Of a DNA stretch of 64,000 nt, positions 49,083 to 57,372 are shown piece after piece. The DNA lies in NCBI RefSeq assembly GCF_000685865.1, contig NZ_JMKS01000006.1, forward strand, positions 62,001 to 126,000, read 5' to 3'. The translations under genes and the position numbers were made by a program. How positions within the stretch are numbered: position 1 is the first letter of the stretch; each line of letters opens with the position of its first letter. The DNA is from Exiguobacterium antarcticum DSM 14480. GTDB taxonomy: Bacteria > Bacillota > Bacilli > Exiguobacteriales > Exiguobacteriaceae. The notes beneath the pieces were generated by a model. That model had not been told where the DNA came from. It saw only the letters and a list, made by a program, of their open reading frames with translations, and searched no databases.

Positions 49083-50009
49083 ATTCTTGCCATTATCATC
49101 GGATTAATCATCGGGATCCTCGTTCCCGTTCAAACGAGTGTCAACACACGCTTACGCGGCATTGTCGGCTCGCCGTTCCTTGCCTCTCTGCTGTCGTTCA
49201 GCATCGGGACGGTTTTTTTGATCTTGCTGACACTTTTCGTCGAACGCAATTTCAGTCTGAATCCGGGCGTCTGGTCGGAACCGGGCTGGATTTGGATCGG
49301 CGGCGTGCTCGGTGTCATCTTTTTAACTGGAAACATTCTGCTCTTCCCGCGAATCGGCGGTGTCCAGACGGTTATTATGCCGATTTTCGGGCAGGTGCTG
49401 ATGGGGTTGCTGATTGACAACTTCGGTTGGTTTTCAAACGCTGTCACACCGCTGTCGTCGACGCGTCTACTCGGCGCGGGATTTGTTCTGCTCGGTGTCA
49501 TCGGAACGGTCGCCCTGGGCGATTGGTTAGCAAAACGTCGCCATCCGGAACAGGCCAAGCCGGTCGACACAACGATTTATGGCTGGCGGGTTCTCGGTGT
49601 CGTCATGGGGATGATGAGTGCTGCCCAAGCCGCGATCAACGGACATCTTGGTGTGGTGCTCGATTCCGCCATTAAAGCAGCATTGATTTCCTTTATCGTC
49701 GGCACGGTGACCTTGTTGCTTGTAAACGTGATCGTCCGGACGAAGTGGCAGTTCGACCGGTCGCTTCCAACACCATGGTGGATCTGGATCGGCGGTTTGA
49801 TCGGGGCGTTGTTCATTGCTGGTAACGCCGTCATCGTGCCGCTTGTTGGAACAGGCGTTGCTGTCGTCATCGTGACAATCGGTCTTTTGACCGGCAGTCT
49901 GTTGATTGACCGCTTCGGATTGTTTGGGGCGGCGAAGACACCGGTCACGGGTGTTCAACTGGTCAGTCTTGCTCTGATGATTGTTGGAATCGTATTGATT
50001 CGCTTGTAA
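49083..50009 (+). CDS. DMT-superfamily transporter, YdcZ-like duplicate
   Basis: A roughly 308-residue membrane protein made of two tandem YdcZ/DUF606 halves (about five helices each), as seen from the repeated SVNTRLRGIVGSPFLASLLSFSIGT and AINGHLGVVLDSAIKAALISFIVGT, and the repeated WIWIGG and LLIDxFGxF motifs. Transport substrate unknown. The only strong ribosome binding site (AAAAGGAGG, 49067-49075) points to an ATT codon at 49083, not to an ATG at 49047 that lacks a site and would place the site inside the gene. The ATT start gives the normal family N-terminus (LAIIIGLIIGILVPVQTSVN). Confidence 0.75.
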   Translation: MLAIIIGLIIGILVPVQTSVNTRLRGIVGSPFLASLLSFSIGTVFLILLTLFVERNFSLNPGVWSEPGWIWIGGVLGVIFLTGNILLFPRIGGVQTVIMPIFGQVLMGLLIDNFGWFSNAVTPLSSTRLLGAGFVLLGVIGTVALGDWLAKRRHPEQAKPVDTTIYGWRVLGVVMGMMSAAQAAINGHLGVVLDSAIKAALISFIVGTVTLLLVNVIVRTKWQFDRSLPTPWWIWIGGLIGALFIAGNAVIVPLVGTGVAVVIVTIGLLTGSLLIDRFGLFGAAKTPVTGVQLVSLALMIVGIVLIRL

Positions 50010-50140
50010 TGAAACGTCTTCTTTTTGGATTTAATCAATCCTAAAAGGAGACGTTTTCAGTTTGAAGCACCCCATTTTTTTCATACAACGATTCATTATC
50101 TCCTATAAATTGTATAATGGAAGAGGGAAGAGCGGAGAAC

Positions 50141-50617
50141 GTGAAAAATAAACAAGAACGCACCCAGTTCATCCAAGAAGCAAAACGGCAATTGATGAAG
50201 CAACGGATGGTGAGCACGTTATTATACGGGACAAGCATTATCTTGATTGTTGCCAACCGAGGCGCCTATTGGCCATTTGCTGTCTTAGTCGTTGCCCGGG
50301 TGCTGATCGCCCGGGTGCACTCACAAGAAGTCAACCGGGATATGGCACTGACGCCGAACCCGACAATGAAGCGGATCATTCAAGTCCAGTACGTGATTGA
50401 TTATTGTTTCATCGTCTTGGTCAGTCTGTTCCTGCCGGTCGTATTGAATCTGAGTCTGCCATTTTTCACGAGCATCAGCATTTATCTTGTGCTCGCCGTC
50501 GGATTATTGATGACGGATTCAGTCCTCGAACGGCGGGGGAAGAAACTCGACCCCGAGTATCCGACGAAAAAAGAGTTACGGACGTATCCGAAGACGTGGA
50601 AAAAGTTGAAAGCATAA
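50141..50617 (+). CDS. Membrane protein, paralogue of the gene at 48491
   Basis: A 158-residue protein with four hydrophobic segments in two pairs. Start GTG at 50141 follows GCGGAG; an upstream ATG overlaps the TATAATGG box (50113-50118), which is the likely promoter. N-terminal KNKQERTQFIQEAKRQLMKQRM and C-terminal LDPEYPTKKELRTYPKTW mirror the paralogue. The two genes flank the DMT transporter, suggesting local duplication. No known family. Confidence 0.65.
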   Translation: MKNKQERTQFIQEAKRQLMKQRMVSTLLYGTSIILIVANRGAYWPFAVLVVARVLIARVHSQEVNRDMALTPNPTMKRIIQVQYVIDYCFIVLVSLFLPVVLNLSLPFFTSISIYLVLAVGLLMTDSVLERRGKKLDPEYPTKKELRTYPKTWKKLKA

Positions 50618-50650
50618 AAAAACCATCATGTTGAACAAGGGGGAGCAGGA

Positions 50651-51205
50651 ATGCATAGAACCATCGAAATCGAACAGCTGTTACAAGAAAACGAAACGTT
50701 GATGGAACATCTCGCACTCCTTGATCGGCTTGGATTACCCGACGCCTGGATTTGCGCCGGCTATATCCGGTCGTTGATTTGGGGACTGGCATTGACAGAT
50801 AAACAGGACATTGATGTCGTGTATTACGATGCAACGGACACATCCGAAGCAACCGAAAAACAGTATGAGGAGAAGTTGAAATCGTGGCAACCGTTGCCAT
50901 GGTCGGTCAAAAATCAGGCCCGGATGCATCATAAAAATAACTTGCCGCCGTACCGGTCGACGTGTGACGCCATCGCCCATTTCCCGGAAACGGTGACGGC
51001 GATTGCGGCGAAGTTAACGGACGGACAGTTTCAGTTGTATTTGGCATACGGCGCAGAAGATTTACATACCCGGACGATCCGCCCGACACCGCTGTTTTCA
51101 AAAGGAAAACCGAAACATGCCATCTTTCAAAAACGGGTGATTGATAAAGATTGGGATAAGCGGCGTGATTTACGGATTGCCTACCAGTTCGAAACGAACA
51201 GCTGA
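50651..51205 (+). CDS. Nucleotidyltransferase-like protein (NTP_transf_6/DUF925)
   Basis: A 184-residue protein. GLPDAWICAGYIRSLIWGLAL followed by DIDVVYYDATD is the nucleotidyltransferase G-x-x-R and D-x-D region; RSTCDAIAHFPETVTAIAAKL is the conserved second block of this family. The target is not known. The ATG follows AACAAGGGGGAG. Curiously the frame remains open for 41 more codons after the TGA (to 51331), encoding coherent protein-like sequence (QKQDGRYVRVKDSKTVSDEL), so the stop may be a recent mutation, or the tail may be the end of another gene. Confidence 0.78.
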   Translation: MHRTIEIEQLLQENETLMEHLALLDRLGLPDAWICAGYIRSLIWGLALTDKQDIDVVYYDATDTSEATEKQYEEKLKSWQPLPWSVKNQARMHHKNNLPPYRSTCDAIAHFPETVTAIAAKLTDGQFQLYLAYGAEDLHTRTIRPTPLFSKGKPKHAIFQKRVIDKDWDKRRDLRIAYQFETNS

Positions 51206-51354
51206 GCACTGCAAGAAAGTGTCTATCAGAAGCAGGATGGCCGGTATGTCCGGGTAAAGGATAGTAAGACGGTGTCGGATGAACTGGATAAAACGAAAAC
51301 GACGTACCTCGAAAACTCGGGAATCAAATGATAGGATATTCTATTGTAACGGAA

Positions 51355-51393
51355 AAACGCTTATGCCCTAAACATACCAGGCATAAGCGTTTG
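51355..51393. terminator. Bidirectional terminator between convergent genes
   Basis: AAACGCTTATGCC pairs perfectly with GGCATAAGCGTTT around a 12-base loop, with A and T runs on both sides. Confidence 0.9.
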
Positions 51394-51398
51394 TTCAT

Positions 51399-51800
51399 TC
51401 ATCCGTGAATTGTAAAAGTATCCCGCAGTTCGATGATCGTTCCTTCCGGTGCCTTCAGTTTACTGAGATGGCCATCGACGACGAAGTAAATGTTTCCGCC
51501 GTGTTTCGGCAAAAACGGCATCCCGAGTTGTTCGAGCCGTGCGACTTCCGCCTGTAAATCATCGACATACAATGCGAAATGGACGGGACCGGCTGCGTGT
51601 TTCGTATAGTCTGACAGCGTCTCTTCGGCTTTGTTCGTCTGGAGTTCGATGTAGAAGTCACCAAGTTTCAGCCAACTGTTGAAGGCGCGCGTATGGAAAT
51701 CGGGTGACTCCTGGACCAGTTCGAATCCGAGTTGTTCGTAAAAGGTTTTTGACGCGATGTAATCAGTCGTCTGGATACAGAGATGATGGATTTGTTTCAA
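51399..51800 (-). CDS. VOC-superfamily (glyoxalase/bleomycin-resistance fold) protein
   Basis: A 133-residue metalloenzyme-fold protein. LKQIHHLCIQTTDYIASKTFYEQLGFELVQ is the opening betaalphabeta with a metal His, and AAGPVHFALYVDDL, then GTIIELRDTF, give the further metal-ligand positions (His and Glu). It is probably a dioxygenase or isomerase of unknown substrate. The TTG at 51800 follows GGAAAGGACG by eight bases. Confidence 0.85.
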   Translation of the reverse strand: MKQIHHLCIQTTDYIASKTFYEQLGFELVQESPDFHTRAFNSWLKLGDFYIELQTNKAEETLSDYTKHAAGPVHFALYVDDLQAEVARLEQLGMPFLPKHGGNIYFVVDGHLSKLKAPEGTIIELRDTFTIHG

Positions 51801-51874
51801 TGAAATAACGTCCTTTCCAGTCAATCGCGAAATGGATCATGTTCAACGATTCTGGTTTAAATTTTAGCACAAAC

Positions 51875-51911
51875 AAACGTCCGCTTCCTATCTTAGGAAA
51901 CGGACGTTTTT
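51875..51911 (-). terminator. Terminator of the chemoreceptor gene
   Basis: AAACGTCCG pairs with CGGACGTTT and an inner TTCC/GGAA pair; read on the minus strand it follows the chemoreceptor stop codon and precedes the VOC gene. Confidence 0.88.
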
Positions 51912-53659
51912 CATGATTCCAGTTCAAACTTCTCTGTCTGATCAGTCAAGTAAGCCGATGTTTCATTCAACGTCTCGACGAGGACATGCAGTCCGGTAAT
52001 CGTCGCAATCATCTGTTCGGACGCCGCAGCAACTTCTTCGTTGCCGGCCGTATGTTCTTCGGCGACAGCAGCAATTTCCGTCAGGGCATTGCGAATCCGG
52101 GCTTCGGTTCTGGCGACGTCAAGCATTTGTTGACGCATTCCGGCAGCGGACGCAGCGACTGTTCCGACTTGTTCCGCGATTTGGGTGAACGAACCATCCG
52201 TCGCTTGAATCTCCTGTTGACCGGAGACCGTCTCCTGTAAGGTCTCAGCGAATCGGACTTCCATTTGCGTCGAATTCCCGGTGATATTCTGGACGATTGC
52301 AGCAATCTGATTGACACTGCTTGCGACATGCGTCGATAACTGTTTGACCTCGGTTGCGACGACCGCAAATCCTTTGCCTTGTTCACCGGCGCGCGCCGCT
52401 TCGATGGCCGCATTGAGTGCGAGTAAGTTCGTTTGTGCCGCGATATCACGGATGATCGTGACCAGTCCTTGGATGTCGGTGGACTGTTGTTTCAGTTGGC
52501 GGACCTGTTCCGTCGCTTCGACGACGTGCGTATGAATCGTGTTCATCCGGATGACGGATTGTTTCATCTGCGTTTGTCCGTCGCGCGTCGCAACACGCAT
52601 CGTCTCAACCGTCTGTTCGATTTGCTGACTGTCGTCGGTCGTCTTTTGCACGAGCGAAGAGAAGCCGGTCATCTCATCGGTCAAGGCGAGTGTCGTGTGC
52701 GTCTGACTTTCCGTACCGGTCGCAATTTCCGACATCGTCTCGGCAATTTGCGTTGAACCGTCGAGGACTTCCGTCGTCCCGGCATCAATCGCCTGACTCG
52801 TGTCCGTGACGAGAGCCGTCGTCCGTTTGATGTCGACGATCATCAGGCGAAGTGTTTCGTTCATCTGCTGAATCGAGCGGGCGAGCGTATAGATTTCATC
52901 TTTTGCCGGAATCTTCATGTGTTGCATCGTCTGATCGGCTTGCGAAAGTTTTCCGTCAGCAATCATCCGGGCGACGGATTGAAGCGTTTCGAGTGGCTTC
53001 AACTTCCGGCCAAGTAAGTAGTAGAGGGAGACAAGCGTCCCGGCAAGTAAGACAAGTAACAGTCCGATGAACAGCGGCAGACTTTGTTTCAGAAGGGTCG
53101 TCGTCAATGCATCGACGTCTTTTGCCGCAATGTCGACACCTAAAATCCCGATGATGTCGTCCGTTGAACTTTTTATCGGGACATAAACGCTGATGTATTG
53201 TCCATACTTCGGATCATCGATGACATCGGTCGAATGCGTATTGCCTTGTAAGACCTCTTTCATGTCGGATGCGACAGCACCGGTCGCCGGATCATTGATT
53301 TTCGCAGCGTCAGCGACCGGTAGACCATCGATCAACAGCTTGACTTGATTCTGTTCAACCTTCGCCGTATAGGCATACAGCAACCCATTTTGCTGTCGCA
53401 GCTGATCAAGCGATTCGCGTAATTGGTCGTAGTTCGTATCGTTCGTCGGATTCGTCAAGAATGTTTGATAGGCGTTGGTGTCAATGGTTTTCGCAATCCG
53501 TAACGCGTCCTGCTCAGCCGTTTTCTTGAGCGTCGACAAGGCCGTTTGTTTCGTATTGAGATAAAGTGACACACTGCTAAATACAAAGAAAAGGATGAGA
53601 ATCAAGCTGATGATAAGTAATAACCGTGTTCTGATGGAATGCGTCCGTGTTGTGTCCAT
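51911..53659 (-). CDS. Methyl-accepting chemotaxis protein
   Basis: A 582-residue membrane chemoreceptor. TM1 is at about residues 12-31, a single-Cache-like periplasmic-side sensor domain at about 35-195 ([29 protein letters not shown]), TM2 at about 197-217, then a HAMP linker and a long signalling hairpin with the tip [36 protein letters not shown]. Methylation-region residues are abundant (TTEV, ETMSEI). It signals to CheA. A sigma-D-like promoter lies 40 bases upstream of the gene. AGGAGG precedes the ATG. The ligand is not known. Confidence 0.92.
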   Translation of the reverse strand: MDTTRTHSIRTRLLLIISLILILFFVFSSVSLYLNTKQTALSTLKKTAEQDALRIAKTIDTNAYQTFLTNPTNDTNYDQLRESLDQLRQQNGLLYAYTAKVEQNQVKLLIDGLPVADAAKINDPATGAVASDMKEVLQGNTHSTDVIDDPKYGQYISVYVPIKSSTDDIIGILGVDIAAKDVDALTTTLLKQSLPLFIGLLLVLLAGTLVSLYYLLGRKLKPLETLQSVARMIADGKLSQADQTMQHMKIPAKDEIYTLARSIQQMNETLRLMIVDIKRTTALVTDTSQAIDAGTTEVLDGSTQIAETMSEIATGTESQTHTTLALTDEMTGFSSLVQKTTDDSQQIEQTVETMRVATRDGQTQMKQSVIRMNTIHTHVVEATEQVRQLKQQSTDIQGLVTIIRDIAAQTNLLALNAAIEAARAGEQGKGFAVVATEVKQLSTHVASSVNQIAAIVQNITGNSTQMEVRFAETLQETVSGQQEIQATDGSFTQIAEQVGTVAASAAGMRQQMLDVARTEARIRNALTEIAAVAEEHTAGNEEVAAASEQMIATITGLHVLVETLNETSAYLTDQTEKFELES

Positions 53660-53699
53660 ACAAACCTCCTGATGATATGGTGCGTGTTGCCTATCTACG

Positions 53700-53725
53700 T
53701 TATCGGTTAGATTTTCAAGAAATTA
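53700..53725 (-). promoter_or_regulatory. Sigma-D-like (flagellar/chemotaxis) promoter
   Basis: On the minus strand, TAAT (53725-53722), 14 bases, and ACCGATAA (53707-53700) match the sigma-D consensus TAAA-N14-16-GCCGATAT in ten or so of twelve positions, about 40 bases upstream of the chemoreceptor start codon. This is the expected promoter class for such a gene. Confidence 0.65.
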
Positions 53726-53894
53726 TAGACAATATAGCAAAATAAAGTTAAGGGGTTGAACAAATACCGTCTTTTAAAATAAAGGGACTTAAAAATGTTT
53801 ACAGTTAAATAGTTTAGTGTTAAATTATTCAATGCGATAAGGAATCAGACGGAAATTTGATTACATCAAGCTAGCAGGAAAGGATGTTGAACGA

Positions 53895-54344
53895 ATGGAA
53901 CAAGATCAACTCTTTAAAATGATCCACACGGTCGAAGCGGTGACGAATGAAGCGATCATCGATTGGAATACCCGTTTTCCACACAAAATCGGCATCTCGC
54001 CGATTCTGACGTTAGGTGAGCTGAAACGAAAAGGTCCTCAAAATCAGATGAAGTTAGCAGAAACACTTGGTTTTACAGGAGGGGCGATGACGAACATCGC
54101 TAAAAAACTGATTCAACTTGAACTGGTCGAACGGGTTTATAACGAACAGGACCGCCGTCAAGTCTTGCTGCAGATTACGCAGCAGGGCGAACAAATCTTG
54201 AGTGAGGCTCAGGCCATCGGAACACAACAGTATCTTGAACTGTATGACGTGTTAGATGAGGAAGAGATTCGGCTTTATTTAGCGATCAATGAAAAACTGT
54301 TGACCCATATCCGGGCAAAACGGGAGAACGGAGTGAAACGATGA
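53895..54344 (+). CDS. MarR-family transcriptional regulator
   Basis: A 149-residue winged-helix regulator (LGELKRKGPQNQMKLAETLGFTGGAMTNIAKKLIQLELVERVYNEQDRRQ...). The wing NEQDRRQVLL carries the DxR pattern. The ATG follows AAAGGATG. It overlaps the downstream SDR gene (ATGA at 54341), forming an operon with two SDR enzymes, which it likely controls. AT-rich sequence with TAAA-like repeats at 53770-53850 may hold its operator. Confidence 0.88.
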   Translation: MEQDQLFKMIHTVEAVTNEAIIDWNTRFPHKIGISPILTLGELKRKGPQNQMKLAETLGFTGGAMTNIAKKLIQLELVERVYNEQDRRQVLLQITQQGEQILSEAQAIGTQQYLELYDVLDEEEIRLYLAINEKLLTHIRAKRENGVKR

Positions 54345-55135
54345 CTCGAGTAGCGGGAAAAGTAGCGTTGGTGACGGGTGGTGCGTCAGGCATCGGCTTA
54401 TCAGCGGCAACATTGTTGGCAGAAGAGGGAGCGGCTGTCGTCGTCGCCGATTATAACCTCCAAGGTGCGGAAGAAGTGGCGGCCGATTTACGGAAGCAAG
54501 GAAAACAAGCAAAGGCGATTTTTCTGGATGCATCGGAAAGCGAATCGATTCAGCAGGCTGTCGCGTTCACCGTCGCGACATATGGCAAACTTAACGTGTT
54601 GTTTAATAATGTCGGTCTGACAAACCTGCAGAAAGATTTGGATGTCGTCGCGATGGACTTGGCGGAATGGGACCGTTTGATGAACGTCAATGTCAAAAGT
54701 GTCCTGCTTGGTGCCCGTTATGCGATTCCATATATGAAACAGGCTGGCGGCGGATCGATCATCAATACAGCTTCGATGTCGGCTTTTGCAGGCGACAGCA
54801 TCCGCTCTGCTTATGGGACGTCAAAAGCTGCCGTCGTCCAGCTGACGAAGTATATCGCGACGCAGTACGGAAAGGATTTGATCCGCTGTAACGCAATTGC
54901 TCCCGGTTTGATTTTGACACCGGCGGCAAAAGCCAACATGAGTCCCAGTCTTCTCGCGACCTTCGAAAAATACAATGCCCTTCCGTATCACGGTGAGGCC
55001 GATGACATCGGACATGCCGTCGTTTATCTCGCGTCGGACGAATCAAAATTCATGACCGGACAAACCCTGCAGATTGAAGGCGGTCATTACATCGGCAATC
55101 CGACCAGCCCGGACTTTTTAGCGATGCAACAATAA
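54341..55135 (+). CDS. Short-chain dehydrogenase/reductase
   Basis: A 264-residue SDR. TGGASGIGLSAATLLAEEGA is the nucleotide-binding motif, LFNNVGL replaces the usual NNAG, and NTASMSAFAGDSIRSAYGTSKAAV gives the Ser-Tyr-Lys triad. The C-terminus (SDESKFMTGQTLQIEGGHYIG) is classical. It overlaps the marR gene and precedes another SDR, so both are presumably induced by the same signal, for instance a toxic carbonyl compound (inference). Confidence 0.88.
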   Translation: MTRVAGKVALVTGGASGIGLSAATLLAEEGAAVVVADYNLQGAEEVAADLRKQGKQAKAIFLDASESESIQQAVAFTVATYGKLNVLFNNVGLTNLQKDLDVVAMDLAEWDRLMNVNVKSVLLGARYAIPYMKQAGGGSIINTASMSAFAGDSIRSAYGTSKAAVVQLTKYIATQYGKDLIRCNAIAPGLILTPAAKANMSPSLLATFEKYNALPYHGEADDIGHAVVYLASDESKFMTGQTLQIEGGHYIGNPTSPDFLAMQQ

Positions 55136-55157
55136 ACTAGAAACGGAGTGGATGAAT

Positions 55158-55901
55158 ATGAATCGATTAGCAGAAAAAATCATATTAGTGACCGGTGCCG
55201 GGAGTGGCATGGGAGAAGCAACGGCATTGATGGCGGCGCGTGAAGGCGCCATCGTCGTCGCGACCGACATCAATGAAGAGGCCGTCCGTGCTGTCGTCAA
55301 ACAGATCCTGCTTGAAGGCGGTCAAGCGTATGCCTTACACCACGACGTTTCTTCCCGCGAAAGTTGGCAAGACGTCACGGACATGATCAAGCGGGAGTTT
55401 AATCGACTGGATGTTCTGGTCAACAATGCCGGCATTGCGTTGAGTACCCCATTTTTAGAGCAGAATGAAACCGATTGGTCCCGGATTTTTAACATCAACG
55501 TCAACAGTGTCCTGCTCGGGATGCAACAGGCGATTCAGTTGATGCAGGAAACGGGTGGTTCGATCGTCAACATCGCTTCGATTTCTGCCATCAGCGGAAT
55601 GGCGGGAGCCGGCGGATATACGGCATCAAAAGGCGCGATTGATGCGGTAACGCGGGCGGCGGCTGTCGATTACGGCAAGTACAACATCCGGGTCAATGCC
55701 GTTTATCCAGGTTATATCGAGACGAAGATGAGTGCCCCGTCGATGGCCGCCTATAAAGATTATTTTGAACAGGTGATTCCGCTTGGTCATGTCGGTCAGG
55801 CCGAAGAAGTCGCGCACGCTGTTCTTTTCCTCGCAACAGATGAAGCGAGCCATATCTCGGGAATCGGTCTTCCGGTAGACGGTGGCGTCACAGCCAGATA
55901 A
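55158..55901 (+). CDS. Short-chain dehydrogenase/reductase
   Basis: A 247-residue SDR with VTGAGSGMGEATALMAAREGA, the NNAGIAL motif, NIASISAISG and YTASKGAIDAVTRA as Ser-Tyr-Lys, ending ASHISGIGLPVDGG. It is a typical 2-deoxy-gluconate or cyclohexanol dehydrogenase-like enzyme; substrate unknown. ACGGAGTGG lies nine bases before the ATG at 55158; an ATG two codons earlier is possible. Third gene of the marR-SDR-SDR operon, closed by a terminator. Confidence 0.88.
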   Translation: MNRLAEKIILVTGAGSGMGEATALMAAREGAIVVATDINEEAVRAVVKQILLEGGQAYALHHDVSSRESWQDVTDMIKREFNRLDVLVNNAGIALSTPFLEQNETDWSRIFNINVNSVLLGMQQAIQLMQETGGSIVNIASISAISGMAGAGGYTASKGAIDAVTRAAAVDYGKYNIRVNAVYPGYIETKMSAPSMAAYKDYFEQVIPLGHVGQAEEVAHAVLFLATDEASHISGIGLPVDGGVTAR

Positions 55902-55914
55902 CTGAAATGAAACG

Positions 55915-55946
55915 AAGGCACTGTCCATCTGACAGTGTCTTTTTTT
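55915..55946 (+). terminator. Terminator of the marR-SDR-SDR operon
   Basis: AAGGCACTGTC pairs with GACAGTGTCTT around CATCT, followed by T residues. Confidence 0.88.
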
Positions 55947-55976
55947 ATGGAACAACAGGTCAATTGGTAATAAAAA

Positions 55977-57286
55977 GGCTCATCACCATAACACGTGGTT
56001 GCTATTTTAACGACCAAGCTCAAGGCGCAATCTCAAAAAGAATCGTTCGAGGTTTCGGTAGCCATAACCACGACGTTTAATGAGCTTAATCTTATTGTTC
56101 GTCCCTTCCATTTTCCCATTCGATAGTGTCGATACAATGGTTTGACGCATCGCTTCTTCACGGCCACGAATCGCTTTCGCGATTTTCGCAAGAGGTCCGC
56201 ATGGATGAAATTGATAACGTTCCAGCCAGTCTTTCAGTCTTCGGCATGCCTGCCCGTCGCACGTTGCTTTCAACACATATCGAATATGTTGGAGTCCTTG
56301 ATAAAGATCCCGGGTAAACGAGTCTTCTAGAATACAAGAATGGGCGACCTCTCGATCTTCAAGAGCCAATGCTTCCGGACGACAAGCGAGAGCACGATCA
56401 ATCACACGAACATGATGATGGCGTCTTGCCTCGTTCAAAAAACGACGCCGGCGGCGAAGAGCATCCGTAAAGAACTGGATGAGATGAAAACGATCCAGCA
56501 CATGCGCTGCATTCGGGAAGACACGAGTAGTTGCCTTCGCCATCGCAGGTGCAAAATCACTGACGACAGAACGAACATCTCCCAGTACACCTTGAAGCGC
56601 AGCCGTAATCGCCGATACGTCCCGGCCCGGGACGATAGACAGAAGACGTCCAGTCTTGGCATCAAGAACGATCGTCGCATAGTGGTGTCCTTTTCTCGTG
56701 GCGAACTCATCGACGAGGATGTGTGTCGCCTGTCCCACTGTATCCACTGAAGCGTACTGATAAAACCACCGTTCCACAGTCGTATAAGGAAGTTCATATT
56801 CATGCGCAACATCTGAAATTGTCCGGCCATGGCACCGTTCTGTGATGCCTTTTCGGAACACTTCGGTAGAAGTACGGACGAGTCCGAGACCGTAGTCATA
56901 TACGAACGTCAAATCACAAGAGAGGCATCTTTGACGTGGGACATCCAGTTCGATCCACAAGGCACCGACTCCCCACGCATGACCGTGTCGAAAACGACGA
57001 CGCTTTTTCGAATGCAGGATGGTCTTTTTTTCGCATAGCGGACAAGGGATTTCATGTGTATCAGGAATGACAGGAAATACGTGCGGTTCTTCATCGGACG
57101 ACATCTGGATTTGAAAAAGGGCTGGAAGCGGAAGAATTAATTTGATAAACTGTTGGGACAAGGCGAAAACTCCAATCGTGGTTTGTCTAGACAACAATTA
57201 CGATACCGGGGTTTTCGCTTTTTTTCTATGTTCGATTTAAAATCCGATGGATTTTATGTGTCAACCACACCTTATGGTGATGAGCC
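55977..57286 (-). mobile_element. ISL3-family insertion sequence, full copy 4
   Basis: The 1310-bp copy has the same ends and length as copies 1 and 2 but lies in the opposite orientation. Its 8-bp target duplication AATAAAAA (55969-55976 and 57287-57294) is perfect. It sits between a terminator and the start of the gene at 57373, 37 bases before that gene's -10-like box, and may have replaced upstream promoter elements. Confidence 0.95.
56007..57161 (-). CDS. ISL3-family transposase (copy 4)
   Basis: A 384-residue product identical to those of copies 1 and 2, with the same zinc ribbon (CPLC/CLSC), catalytic Asp in HILVDEFA and SVVSDFAP, and Glu in NGKMEGTNNK. The TTG start at 57161 lies downstream of the leader hairpin (57218-57161). 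Because it faces leftwards, it does not read into the gene at 57373. Copies 1 and 2 in direct and this one in inverted orientation provide substrates for deletion or inversion of the DNA between them. Confidence 0.9.
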   Translation of the reverse strand: MSQQFIKLILPLPALFQIQMSSDEEPHVFPVIPDTHEIPCPLCEKKTILHSKKRRRFRHGHAWGVGALWIELDVPRQRCLSCDLTFVYDYGLGLVRTSTEVFRKGITERCHGRTISDVAHEYELPYTTVERWFYQYASVDTVGQATHILVDEFATRKGHHYATIVLDAKTGRLLSIVPGRDVSAITAALQGVLGDVRSVVSDFAPAMAKATTRVFPNAAHVLDRFHLIQFFTDALRRRRRFLNEARRHHHVRVIDRALACRPEALALEDREVAHSCILEDSFTRDLYQGLQHIRYVLKATCDGQACRRLKDWLERYQFHPCGPLAKIAKAIRGREEAMRQTIVSTLSNGKMEGTNNKIKLIKRRGYGYRNLERFFLRLRLELGR

Positions 57287-57372
57287 AATAAAAATCCGTT
57301 TTTAAAGAATTTTTTTACAAAAAAAGCGGTACAATGGAAAGTGAAAATGACAAACGAAATGAGTGGATATTC

